A DNA stretch of 8,003 nucleotides from Oscillospiraceae bacterium (GTDB lineage: Bacteria; Bacillota; Clostridia; Oscillospirales; Acutalibacteraceae), in NCBI GenBank assembly GCA_003486665.1, contig DNGF01000019.1, forward strand, positions 3,103 through 11,105, given 5' to 3'. The notes beneath the pieces were generated by a model. That model saw only the letters and a list, made by a program, of their open reading frames with translations. It was not told the origin of the DNA and made no database searches. Every line of letters starts with the position of its first letter. The stretch's first letter is position 1. This document shows, in pieces, positions 1 through 6,786 of this stretch. The translations under genes were made by a program, and so were the position numbers.

Positions 1-202
1 TTGCGGTAAGGGTGGAAAGGCGAGGTAAGAGCTCACCGATCGCGTGGAAACATTGCGATCCTGTAAACCCTATTCGGGGCAACACCGAATGATTAGGCTT
101 GCTCGGCTTATTATATCGAAAGGTGGCTTGAGCTGCGGAGCAATTCGCAGCCTGGATAGATAATTGCCTTAAATGACAGAACTCGGCTTACAGACCTGCT
201 TG
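1..202 (+). ncRNA. rnpB: RNase P RNA (3' part, cut by window edge)
   Basis: This is the catalytic RNA of ribonuclease P, which cleaves the 5' leader from pre-tRNAs. Conserved blocks appear in the expected order: GGTAAGGGTGGAAAGGCGAG (5-24) running into GGTAAGAGCTCACC (24-37), then GTAAACCC (63-70), GGGGCAACACCGAAT (76-90), GGCTTGAGC (125-133), and the closing GACAGAACTCGGCTTACAGA (175-194). The last block forms the 3' strand of the conserved core. Two expected stems are visible: GATCGC/GCGATC (38-43 with 55-60, P12-like) and GCTGCG/CGCAGC (132-137 with 146-151). The 5' half, including its P1 and P4 strands, lies outside the window. The 3' end near 202 is estimated from where the conserved block stops. 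The ACAGAA...GGCTTA spacing looks closer to type A than to the Bacillus type B, but I would not insist on the type. Confidence 0.95.
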
Positions 203-232
203 TATGATATTTTAATCATTTAACATTTCGCC

Positions 233-258
233 CCTCACTGAATAATATATCAGTGAGG
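233..258 (+). terminator. 9-bp hairpin after rnpB that holds the RBS of the next gene
   Basis: CCTCACTGA (233-241) pairs perfectly with TCAGTGAGG (250-258) around an AT-rich 8-nt loop. TGATTTT follows, which is a poor U-tract, so this may be a weak rnpB terminator or attenuator. The right arm contains the GAGG core of the Shine-Dalgarno (GAGGTG, 255-260, 5 nt before the ATG at 266). In any transcript coming from rnpB, folding would hide that site. The stem is seen directly; the termination and masking roles are inferred. Confidence 0.6.
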
Positions 259-265
259 TGATTTT

Positions 266-616
266 ATGCAAAACGCTTTTGTTTGCGGAATAGTTGCCGC
301 GCTGAGCTTTATCGGTTTTGTTTGCATATTATATTTTATAATGCTTTATGTTTACAGACCGAAAGGAAACAGCCGACATATTGTTAAGATTCCGAGCGGC
401 TCAAAAAGGGGAGATACCGAGGCCCTCGTCTACGGTACATTTTTTAAAAAGCTGATATTCGGCGATCTGATTTTTGACACGGTTGAATTTGACAAAAGCG
501 AGCTTAACGATGATGAAAAAATCATTGTTGATATGATAATAGACGAAATGAGATCATACATAAAAATTGATGATGCAGAAAGCGACAGCGAGGAAGAACA
601 TGAAAGAAAACCTTGA
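266..616 (+). CDS. Small single-pass membrane protein of unknown function
   Basis: I do not recognise this 116-aa protein. Residues 5-30 form one long hydrophobic segment, followed by YRPKG and a basic stretch (RHIVKI, KR). This suggests an N-terminal membrane anchor with the rest in the cytoplasm. The soluble part has a mixed region (about 45-75) and a highly acidic end (DDAESDSEEEHE). The start is ATG 266, with GAGGTG 5 nt upstream. The stop lies 17 nt inside recD2, so the two genes probably share translational coupling and one transcript. It is likely to be real: good RBS, coherent domain layout and tight overlap with a conserved gene. The position between rnpB and recD2 does not reveal a role. 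Expression may depend on readthrough from rnpB, because I see no convincing promoter in 203-265. Confidence 0.8.
   Translation: MQNAFVCGIVAALSFIGFVCILYFIMLYVYRPKGNSRHIVKIPSGSKRGDTEALVYGTFFKKLIFGDLIFDTVEFDKSELNDDEKIIVDMIIDEMRSYIKIDDAESDSEEEHERKP
590..594 (+). promoter_or_regulatory. RBS that sets the recD2 start
   Basis: GAGGA at 590-594 sits 5 nt before ATG 600. It lies inside the coding sequence of the upstream membrane protein. The in-frame ATGs at 567-575 have no comparable site and would add 11 residues (MMMQKATARKN) before the family-like start MKENLEEI. Confidence 0.75.
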
Positions 617-2810
617 AGAGATCCACGGATTTGTTGAAGAACTTGTTTTCCGTAAGCCCGAAAGCGGGTTTACGGTTCTTGAGCTGTCCACCGATGACGA
701 ATACGTTACCGTTGTCGGCGTTCTGCCTGAGATTAATGTCGGCGAGGATCTGAAACTGCGCGGAACATGGAACGTTCACCAGACCTTCGGAAGACAGTTT
801 AAGGCGGAGCTTTGCGAGCGCTCGCTGCCGTCTACTGCGGCGGATCTCTACCGCTATCTTGCGTCAGGTGCAGTTAAGGGAATCGGACCTAAAACGGCAC
901 AGAAAATTATCGAAAGATTCGGCGATGAAGCCTTTGAAGTACTTGAAAAGCATCCGAAAAGCCTTGCAATGATCAACGGAATTTCTCTTTCAAAGGCGGA
1001 AAAAATCTGCAAGGAATTTAACGAGCAGTTTTCAGTCCGTCAGGTGATGATTGCTCTTGAAAAATTGGGAATGACAGCGTCTGAATGCTTAAAGGTTTAC
1101 CGACTTTTCGGCGCAAATTCCATTGATGTTGTCAGGATAAATCCATATGTTCTATGCGGCGAGGGTATAGGTATCGGCTTCGAGAGAGCGGAACAGATAT
1201 CGGAGGCTCTGGAGGTTACGCCCGATCCTCAGTTCCGTATTCAGGCAGGCGTAATGCACGTCATCAGGCATAATATCAGAAACGGACATACCTGTCTTCC
1301 CCGCGAAAAATTAATCGCGCCGTCCTGCGGACTTTTGAATGCCGCAGCCGATGATATTGAAATTGCAATTGACAATCTTCTGGACGAGCATAAGCTCGAA
1401 AAATTTGAGATGAACGGCAAGGAATTTATTGCTCTGTTTAAAATTTATTCCGATGAATTTTCCGCCGCGGAAAGAATAAAGGTTTTCCTAAGATTTCCGC
1501 CTGCCGGCAGACCGACCCTTTTGCAGGATATTGAGAATATTGAACGCGATGAATGTATAGTATATGATGAGAAGCAAAAAGAAGCTATTATAAAAGCTGT
1601 CGAAAAAGGCATACTTATTTTAACGGGAGGACCCGGAACAGGTAAAACAACGACACTGAACGGTATCCTCAGACTTTTTGAAAGTGACGGACTTGACGTT
1701 GTTCTGACCGCTCCGACAGGACGGGCTGCCAAAAGAATGAGTGAAATTACGGGCCGTGAAGCTAAGACAATTCACCGACTGCTTGAGGTTGAGTGGGACA
1801 AAAACGATAACCCTCACTTTAAACACAATATGCAGGATCCCTTAAAAGCCGACGCTGTAATAGTGGACGAGCTTTCGATGGTTGATATAAGCCTATTCTC
1901 AAGCCTTTTGAATGCGCTGCCTCTCGGCTGCCGCCTTGTAATGGTCGGCGACTCCGACCAGCTTCCTGCCGTTGGTGCCGGAAATGTTTTGCATGATCTT
2001 ATTAAGTCTGAAACACTGCCTGTTGTAGAATTGAAAAAGGTTTTCAGGCAGGCGATGAAAAGCAGAATCGTTACAAACGCACACGACATTGTTGCCGGAA
2101 AAATGCCCGACCTCGAAACGAAGGACAACGATTTCTTTTTCATGAAAAGAAACAACTCAAATTCCGTTGTCGCAACGATAGCGGAGCTTTGCTCGAAAAG
2201 ACTGCCCGACGCATACGGTTTCGATCCGTTTAATGACATTCAGGTTCTTTGCCCGTCAAGAAAAGGCGAGTGCGGCAGCGTAAATATCAATAAGGTTCTG
2301 CAGGCCGTTTTAAATCCGCCGTCAAAATCCAAAAGAGAAGTTTCCCTTGCCGGAAAAATACTCCGCGAGGGCGATAAGGTTATGCAGATAAAAAATAACT
2401 ACGATATTCTCTGGACAAAGGGCAGTGACGAGGGCAACGGAATTTTTAACGGAGATATCGGTATTATTGAAAAGATTGATAATATTTCGTCTGCTTTCTC
2501 GGTTAATTTCGAAGACAGGATTGCCGTTTATTCATTTGAGAACGCTAATGAAATTGAACACGCTTATGCAATAACCGTTCACAAGAGTCAGGGTAATGAG
2601 TTTAAAGCAGTCGTGATGCCCGTATTCAACGTTATTCCGAATCTTTGCTACAGAAATTTGCTTTATACCGCTGTTACGAGAGCAAAAAACATAATGGTTC
2701 TTATCGGCTCTGCCGACGTTGTGTATAACATGACGGCAAACAACAGCAGGACAAAGCGCTATACTGCGCTTAAACACTTCCTCACCGAATCGGAGGATGA
2801 AGATGAATAA
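600..2810 (+). CDS. recD2: RecD2-type ATP-dependent DNA helicase (SF1B)
   Basis: This is a 5'-3' DNA helicase of the RecD-like family without RecBC partners (YrrC in Bacillus subtilis), linked by family to DNA repair and replication-fork maintenance in the cytoplasm. With the start at ATG 600 it has 736 aa, normal for the family. The order is an N-terminal beta-rich domain (about 1-80), helix-hairpin-helix repeats (about 89-165, with KGIGPKTAQ and NGISLSKAE), then the motor core. Visible motifs are Walker A GGPGTGKTTT (343-352), Walker B VDELSMVD (D423, E424), motif III MVGDSDQLPAVG (448-459), VFRQ (481-484), TVHKSQGNEF (659-668), and motif VI LLYTAVTRAK with R694. All key residues are present, so it should be active. 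It overlaps its neighbours on both sides (17 nt upstream, 8 nt with comF), which suggests coupled translation. Confidence 0.96.
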   Translation: MKENLEEIHGFVEELVFRKPESGFTVLELSTDDEYVTVVGVLPEINVGEDLKLRGTWNVHQTFGRQFKAELCERSLPSTAADLYRYLASGAVKGIGPKTAQKIIERFGDEAFEVLEKHPKSLAMINGISLSKAEKICKEFNEQFSVRQVMIALEKLGMTASECLKVYRLFGANSIDVVRINPYVLCGEGIGIGFERAEQISEALEVTPDPQFRIQAGVMHVIRHNIRNGHTCLPREKLIAPSCGLLNAAADDIEIAIDNLLDEHKLEKFEMNGKEFIALFKIYSDEFSAAERIKVFLRFPPAGRPTLLQDIENIERDECIVYDEKQKEAIIKAVEKGILILTGGPGTGKTTTLNGILRLFESDGLDVVLTAPTGRAAKRMSEITGREAKTIHRLLEVEWDKNDNPHFKHNMQDPLKADAVIVDELSMVDISLFSSLLNALPLGCRLVMVGDSDQLPAVGAGNVLHDLIKSETLPVVELKKVFRQAMKSRIVTNAHDIVAGKMPDLETKDNDFFFMKRNNSNSVVATIAELCSKRLPDAYGFDPFNDIQVLCPSRKGECGSVNINKVLQAVLNPPSKSKREVSLAGKILREGDKVMQIKNNYDILWTKGSDEGNGIFNGDIGIIEKIDNISSAFSVNFEDRIAVYSFENANEIEHAYAITVHKSQGNEFKAVVMPVFNVIPNLCYRNLLYTAVTRAKNIMVLIGSADVVYNMTANNSRTKRYTALKHFLTESEDEDE
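2792..2796 (+). promoter_or_regulatory. RBS that sets the comF start
   Basis: GGAGG at 2792-2796, inside the end of recD2, is 6 nt before ATG 2803. The other in-frame ATG at 2797 touches the RBS directly and leaves no spacing, so 2803 is the better start. Confidence 0.8.
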
Positions 2811-3534
2811 ATCATTTATGGATTTTTGTACCTTTGTTTCTTCGATGTTCTTTCCGAACCGCTGTATTTTCTGCAACGAGCCGATTGATCCCTTTGAAAG
2901 CTATTGCGCCGAATGCGAGGGTTCTGTTGAGTTTATTAAAGGCGACATTTGTTTACACTGCGGAGCAGCCAAAGAGGATTGCGTTTGCAACAAGAAAAAG
3001 ACAGTGTATTATGACGGCATTGTTTCGGCAATGTATTATGAGAATAAAGTTAAAGACTGTATTCATCGCTTCAAATTCAAGGACGAAAGAAGAATCGCAA
3101 AGCCGCTTGCGAGGCTGATGGCAAAGGCGTTGAAAGAAAGGCTTGCCAATACCGACTTTGACTATGTTACCTATATACCGATGTACCGCAGAAAAGAGCG
3201 CAGGCGCGGCTTTAATCAAAGCCGTTTGCTCGCTATTGAGATTTCAAAAATCTGCGGCATTCCTTTTGCCGATGAGATGCTTTTTAAGCTGTATGACACA
3301 GACTGTCAGCACGACTGCACAGGACTTGAAAGAACAGGTAACCTGATAGGCGTGTTTGATGTAAACAAGTCATACGACCTTACGGGCAAAACCGTTTTAT
3401 TGATTGACGATGTCAAAACTTCGGGAGCAACACTCTGCGAATGCGGAAAAATGTTGTACCTTAATGATGTTAAAAGTGTAATATGCTTGACTGCTGCTTT
3501 AAAAAATAGTAAAATAAAGGAAACAAAACATTAA
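2803..3534 (+). CDS. comF: ComF-family phosphoribosyltransferase-like protein with zinc-ribbon N-terminus
   Basis: This protein has the ComFC/GntX architecture: an N-terminal cysteine-rich domain and a C-terminal type I phosphoribosyltransferase fold. With ATG 2803 it has 243 aa, typical for the family. Cysteine pairs C21-C24 and C35-C38 form a zinc ribbon, and C50-C53 plus C60-C62 make a second cluster. The PRPP-binding signature VLLIDDVKTSGAT spans 198-210 (D202, D203). The RRRGFNQSRLLA stretch upstream is also characteristic. ComFC is needed for DNA uptake in transformable Bacillus, but homologues occur in many bacteria not known to be competent and the exact reaction is unsettled. The coding sequence overlaps the end of recD2 by 8 nt. 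Pairing with a DNA helicase fits DNA handling, but no competence gene is visible here, so a role in transformation is not shown. Confidence 0.92.
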   Translation: MNKSFMDFCTFVSSMFFPNRCIFCNEPIDPFESYCAECEGSVEFIKGDICLHCGAAKEDCVCNKKKTVYYDGIVSAMYYENKVKDCIHRFKFKDERRIAKPLARLMAKALKERLANTDFDYVTYIPMYRRKERRRGFNQSRLLAIEISKICGIPFADEMLFKLYDTDCQHDCTGLERTGNLIGVFDVNKSYDLTGKTVLLIDDVKTSGATLCECGKMLYLNDVKSVICLTAALKNSKIKETKH

Positions 3535-3541
3535 AGAGGTG
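3535..3541 (+). promoter_or_regulatory. RBS that sets the lemA start
   Basis: AGAGGTG directly follows the comF stop codon and is 6 nt before ATG 3548. An in-frame GTG at 3539-3541 lies inside this site and so cannot be the start. Confidence 0.8.
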
Positions 3542-3547
3542 TTCTTT

Positions 3548-4114
3548 ATGAAAAACGGAGTAAAAGTTTTGATTGCCGTTGCGGCAGTTATTGTTGTAAT
3601 TATCGGAATTTTTGCAGGCGGATATAACTCTCTTGTTAAGGCACAGACGAATGTTGAAACAAAGCAGGCAGATATTCAAACTCAGCTTCAGCGCAGAGCG
3701 GATCTTATTCCCAACTTTGTTTCAACCGTAAAGGGATATTCAAAGTATGAGCAAAGTACACTCACTTCCGTAACCGAGGCAAGGGCCAAAGTTGGAAAAG
3801 CAAGCGATGCCGCAAGCCTTTCTCAGGCAAACGATGAACTCGATAAGGCAATCTCCGTTTGGGTAAATGCTGTTACCGAAGCATATCCCGAACTGAAAGC
3901 AAATTCAAATTATATCGCGCTTCAGGATGAGCTTGCCGGCACGGAAAACAGAATTGCCGTTGCACGCAAGGATTATAACGAGGCTGTTCAGAGCTATAAC
4001 ACAATGATCAGATCTTTCCCGAAAAACATTCTTGCAGGTATATTCGGCTTTGAAAAAGCGGATTTCTTTAAAGCTGACGATAATTCACAGACAGTTCCGA
4101 ATGTGGAGTTTTAA
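3548..4114 (+). CDS. lemA: LemA family membrane-anchored protein
   Basis: This 188-aa protein matches LemA across its whole length. One N-terminal membrane helix (residues 5-25, VKVLIAVAAVIVVIIGIF) is followed by a helical, coiled-coil-like body. The hallmark QTQLQRRADLIPNFVSTVKGY spans 44-64. The second half carries the usual pattern LQDELAGTENRIAVARKDYNEAVQSYN and the FPKNILAGIFGF segment. LemA proteins are widespread and their biochemical function is not settled. They are often encoded next to TPM-domain proteins, as here: only 3 nt separate the two genes. The membrane helix predicts a location at the cell envelope. It lies 13 nt after comF with its own RBS, so it is probably in the same transcript. 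Confidence 0.95.
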   Translation: MKNGVKVLIAVAAVIVVIIGIFAGGYNSLVKAQTNVETKQADIQTQLQRRADLIPNFVSTVKGYSKYEQSTLTSVTEARAKVGKASDAASLSQANDELDKAISVWVNAVTEAYPELKANSNYIALQDELAGTENRIAVARKDYNEAVQSYNTMIRSFPKNILAGIFGFEKADFFKADDNSQTVPNVEF

Positions 4115-4117
4115 AAT

Positions 4118-4894
4118 ATGAAAAAGATACTTTCGGTTATCGCTTCCGTTTTTACTGTTGTTTTTCTTCTGATTACAACTGCTTCGGCTGCGGCACTTCC
4201 GAAACCGACAACGGATTTTTTTGTTAACGACTTCGCAAATGTGATTTCAAATGCCGACGAAAAAAAGATGCAGCAGCAGGGCGAAGCTCTTTACAAGGCG
4301 TGCGGAGCGCAGGTAGTTGTTGTAACCGTAAAAAGTCTTGACGGTGAGGATTTGGAGGATTATTCTCTTGAGCTTGCACGCTCTTGGGGAATCGGATCAA
4401 AGGATGAGAACGATGGCGTGCTTCTGCTTCTTTCTGTTGACGACAGGCAGGTGCGAATTGAAGTCGGTTACGGCTTGGAGGGTGCATTGCCCGACAGCAA
4501 AACCGGCAGGATCCTTGATATTTACGGTGTGCCGAGCTTTAAGGAAGATGATTTTTCAAAGGGCTTAGCTTCCATTTATAATTCTCTTATCAATGAGGTT
4601 TCCATTGAAAAAGGACTCGAAACGAGCGAGGGATATACCTCAATTGAAGAGTATGACGAGGATCTGGAGCCGACACTGCTTGAGAAAATAGTCGGATACA
4701 GTATAATTACAATCGTTGTAATTTTGGTTATCTATTTTTCTTTTATAAGACGCAACGGAAGATCGGGATATAACGATACCGATTTTCCCCACGGCGGCGG
4801 ATTCGGAGGTTTCTCCGGAGGAAGCAGCGGTGGCGGCGGCTTTTCCGGAGGTGGAGGATCCTTCGGCGGCGGAGGTTCGTCGCGCGGATTTTAA
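4118..4894 (+). CDS. TPM-domain membrane protein with glycine-rich tail (YgcG-like)
   Basis: This 258-aa protein has a signal peptide (residues 1 to about 24, KK followed by a hydrophobic core and cleavage near ASA/AA), then a TPM domain (about 34-165) with the family stretches FVNDFANVIS, NDGVLLLLSVDDRQVRIEVGYGLEGALPD and a conserved-looking TGRILD. A membrane helix at about 191-210 is followed by RRNGR and a tail of 33 residues, 20 of them glycine, ending SSRGF. The TPM domain should therefore sit outside the membrane and the tail inside. TPM proteins have been proposed to have phosphatase or assembly and quality-control roles; nothing here decides between them. The start is ATG 4118, with GGAG 9 nt upstream inside the end of lemA. 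The lemA-TPM pairing is a recurrent arrangement and supports a joint function. Confidence 0.93.
   Translation: MKKILSVIASVFTVVFLLITTASAAALPKPTTDFFVNDFANVISNADEKKMQQQGEALYKACGAQVVVVTVKSLDGEDLEDYSLELARSWGIGSKDENDGVLLLLSVDDRQVRIEVGYGLEGALPDSKTGRILDIYGVPSFKEDDFSKGLASIYNSLINEVSIEKGLETSEGYTSIEEYDEDLEPTLLEKIVGYSIITIVVILVIYFSFIRRNGRSGYNDTDFPHGGGFGGFSGGSSGGGGFSGGGGSFGGGGSSRGF
4793..4891 (+). repeat. GGN-rich low-complexity tract coding the Gly-rich tail
   Basis: The last 33 codons of the TPM gene are mostly GGC/GGA/GGT glycine codons broken by TTT/TTC and serine codons, giving imperfect units of GGGG-F/S. This is a usual end for TPM/YgcG proteins. A tract of this kind can change length by slippage, which is inference. 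Confidence 0.7.
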
Positions 4895-4920
4895 ATTAAT
4901 TTGAAAGGAGGGCGTCGGTT

Positions 4921-5955
4921 ATGCTCGGAACAAAAATCGGCTTCGATCTCGGTACAACGTCAATCGTTGCCAATGTTGACGGCAGGGGTATAAGAATCAA
5001 CGAACCCTCCGTTGTTGTGTACGATTGCTTTGAGGATAAGGTTAAGGCGTACGGCAATGAAGCATACAAAATGCTCGGCAAAACGCCCGACTATCTTTGT
5101 GCCGTTCGGCCGATAAGAAACGGAAACATATATGATTTTGAAGCGCTTGAACAGATGATATGTTTTTACATACAGAAAATCTGCAGAAATCGTATTCTCA
5201 AGCCGAGTATTATAGCCTGCGTACCGTCCGAAACAAGCGAGATAGACAAAAAAACAGTTACCGATCTGCTGATTTCGGCAGGAGCAGCGCGAGCCTGCGT
5301 TATCGAAGAGCCGCTTGCCGCGGCACTCGGAGCAGGGGTGAGCATAAAAGAAGCCTCAGGTATTCTGATCGTAGATATCGGCGGGGGAACGACAGATATT
5401 GCGGTCGTAACGCGCGGCTGTATTGCCGGATCGGTTTCCGTTGATATTGCCGGCGGAACATTTGACGAGGATATTTGCAGATTTGCGCGGCGCGAAAGAG
5501 ATACGATCATCGGTACGGTTACTGCCGAAAATGCAAAAAAGCAGGTAGGCGCCGCTAAATTTCTTGACGCCGAACTTGCGGTTCGTGCTGTCGGTAAGGA
5601 TTATATAACAAAACTGCCGAAGAGCATTGAGCTTACTTCAACGGATGTCTTTCTTTGCATAAGAGAGCATCTTGAAAAAATCGTTGATTACATTAAGCTT
5701 CTTTTGTCGCAGACTCAGCCGGAGCTTGTTGCCGATATTACGAGAAACGGAATGATCGTAACGGGCGGCGGTGCAAAAATCAGGGGTATTGATGAATTCT
5801 TTCAGAGTAAATTCAGCTTCAATGTGAAATGTGCGGACATTCCGGAGTTCTGCGTTGCAAACGGCTTGGGAATACTGCTTGACGATATTAAGACTCTTGA
5901 AGAGAGCGGTTACGTTTTCCGCTCTTATGCGGATATAAACGATTTTGAGGAGTAA
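4921..5955 (+). CDS. mreB: MreB-family bacterial actin homologue (divergent)
   Basis: This 344-aa protein has the actin/MreB nucleotide-binding fold: phosphate-1 loop IGFDLGTTSI (6-15), a segment matching MreB (RGIRINEPSVVVYD, YGNEAYKMLGKTPDYLCAVRPIRNG), IEEPLAAALGAG with the catalytic-type glutamate region E129-E130, phosphate-2 VDIGGGTTDIAVV (151-163), TAENAKKQVGAA, and the adenosine loop VTGGGAKIRGIDEFF (280-294). MreB filaments under the membrane guide cell-wall synthesis and rod shape. Its phosphate-1 loop reads GTTS, where well-known MreBs have GTAN. A strong AAAGGAGGG (4904-4912) lies 8 nt before ATG 4921. No mreC or mreD follows, unlike the classical mreBCD cluster, so it may be an Mbl/MreBH-type paralogue. 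It sits 26 nt after the TPM gene and 2 nt before the hydrolase. Confidence 0.9.
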   Translation: MLGTKIGFDLGTTSIVANVDGRGIRINEPSVVVYDCFEDKVKAYGNEAYKMLGKTPDYLCAVRPIRNGNIYDFEALEQMICFYIQKICRNRILKPSIIACVPSETSEIDKKTVTDLLISAGAARACVIEEPLAAALGAGVSIKEASGILIVDIGGGTTDIAVVTRGCIAGSVSVDIAGGTFDEDICRFARRERDTIIGTVTAENAKKQVGAAKFLDAELAVRAVGKDYITKLPKSIELTSTDVFLCIREHLEKIVDYIKLLLSQTQPELVADITRNGMIVTGGGAKIRGIDEFFQSKFSFNVKCADIPEFCVANGLGILLDDIKTLEESGYVFRSYADINDFEE

Positions 5956-5957
5956 GT

Positions 5958-6692
5958 ATGTTTACGGAAAGAATTAATTTGACGGATGACCCCGATGTTA
6001 CGCTCACGGCATATATTTCCGATATTTCCCCGGAAATGCCGAACATGAAGATAAAGCCCGCCGTGCTTGTTATTCCGGGCGGATCATACAAGTTTTGTTC
6101 GGATCGTGAAGCGGAGCCTATCGCTCTTTTTTATCTTTCAAAGGGTTTCAACGCCTTTGTATTGAGATACTCTCTTAATGATAAAGCGGCTTTCCCAACT
6201 CCGCTAAACGATGCCGAAGCGGCAATGAAATTTATCAGAAATAACTGTGACAGATTTCACACAGATCCTGATAAGATTGCCGTTATAGGACTTTCTGCGG
6301 GCGGACATCTTGCCGCTGCGCTTTCAACAATGTCAATTGAAAAGCCGAACGCCTGTATTCTCGGATACCCGTGTATCCTTGAATCCACAAGTCCGATCCT
6401 TGCCAAGCCGGTCGAATCGGTCGATAAATATGTAACCGATAAAACTCCTCCGACTTTTATTTTTGCTTCATCGGATGACGGCGGTGTACCGATTGAAAAT
6501 TCACTGCGTTATGCCGAAGCTCTTGAAAGAAATCATGTCGGTTTTGAAATGCACATTTTTTATGAGGGCGGACACGGATTTTCACTCGGAACAGATATTG
6601 TCTGTTCCTCAAAAGAAGCTCAGGAAATCTGCAAGCCGAATTCATATTGGGCGGACAGGTCTTCCGAATGGCTTAAGAGGATTTTTTCGTAA
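5958..6692 (+). CDS. Alpha/beta hydrolase, probable esterase
   Basis: This 244-aa cytoplasmic protein (no signal peptide) has a full serine-hydrolase triad: nucleophile S113 in GLSAGGHLAA, acid most likely D174 in SSDDGGVP, and H206 in EGGHGFSLG. IPGGSY (39-44) supplies the oxyanion-hole region, and FNAFVLRYS follows as in the family. The layout resembles bacterial acetyl-xylan-esterase-like or BD-FAE-like alpha/beta hydrolases, which remove acetyl or other acyl groups from sugars. The substrate cannot be read from the sequence. Intracellular location suggests action on imported oligosaccharides or small esters rather than on polymers. GAGGAG (5947-5952), overlapping the mreB stop, is 5 nt before ATG 5958, so translation is coupled to mreB. 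It is the last gene of the run that starts at 266. Confidence 0.9.
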   Translation: MFTERINLTDDPDVTLTAYISDISPEMPNMKIKPAVLVIPGGSYKFCSDREAEPIALFYLSKGFNAFVLRYSLNDKAAFPTPLNDAEAAMKFIRNNCDRFHTDPDKIAVIGLSAGGHLAAALSTMSIEKPNACILGYPCILESTSPILAKPVESVDKYVTDKTPPTFIFASSDDGGVPIENSLRYAEALERNHVGFEMHIFYEGGHGFSLGTDIVCSSKEAQEICKPNSYWADRSSEWLKRIFS

Positions 6693-6712
6693 GATATCGT
6701 TGTATATAGTCA

Positions 6713-6741
6713 TTGACATGAACGAATATTTTTTGTATAAT
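6713..6741 (+). promoter_or_regulatory. Consensus sigma-A promoter for the glycosyltransferase gene
   Basis: TTGACA (6713-6718) and TATAAT (6736-6741) are both perfect housekeeping hexamers with the ideal 17-nt spacer, which includes a T-run. Transcription should start near 6748, giving a leader of about 40 nt before ATG 6787. It lies in the only intergenic gap of notable length between 266 and 7695, 20 nt after the hydrolase stop. Confidence 0.88.
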
Positions 6742-6786
6742 AAATTAGTTAATTTGAAAAGAGTTTTTTGTGAAGGAAGATTATTG

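Noticed and set aside
203..232. Possible promoter or second hairpin (ATGAT...ATCAT, 204-208 with 215-219) after rnpB
   Set aside because: The region is AT-rich, the stem has only five weak pairs, and no -35/-10 pair with acceptable spacing stands out.
567..599. Upstream ATG cluster as the recD2 start
   Set aside because: No ribosome binding site precedes it, while ATG 600 has GAGGA at good spacing and gives a family-like N-terminus.
1814..2239. 141-aa open frame on the minus strand inside recD2
   Set aside because: It covers helicase motifs on the plus strand, and its translation is low-complexity Ser/Phe-rich with no domain.
4793..4891. Gly-rich GGN tract as a tandem repeat array or a mobile element scar
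   Set aside because: It is in frame, ends the TPM protein naturally, and such tails are normal in this family.
6463..6786. Long N-terminal extension of the glycosyltransferase reading frame
   Set aside because: It overlaps the hydrolase gene out of frame and crosses the consensus promoter. The GT fold begins right after ATG 6787.
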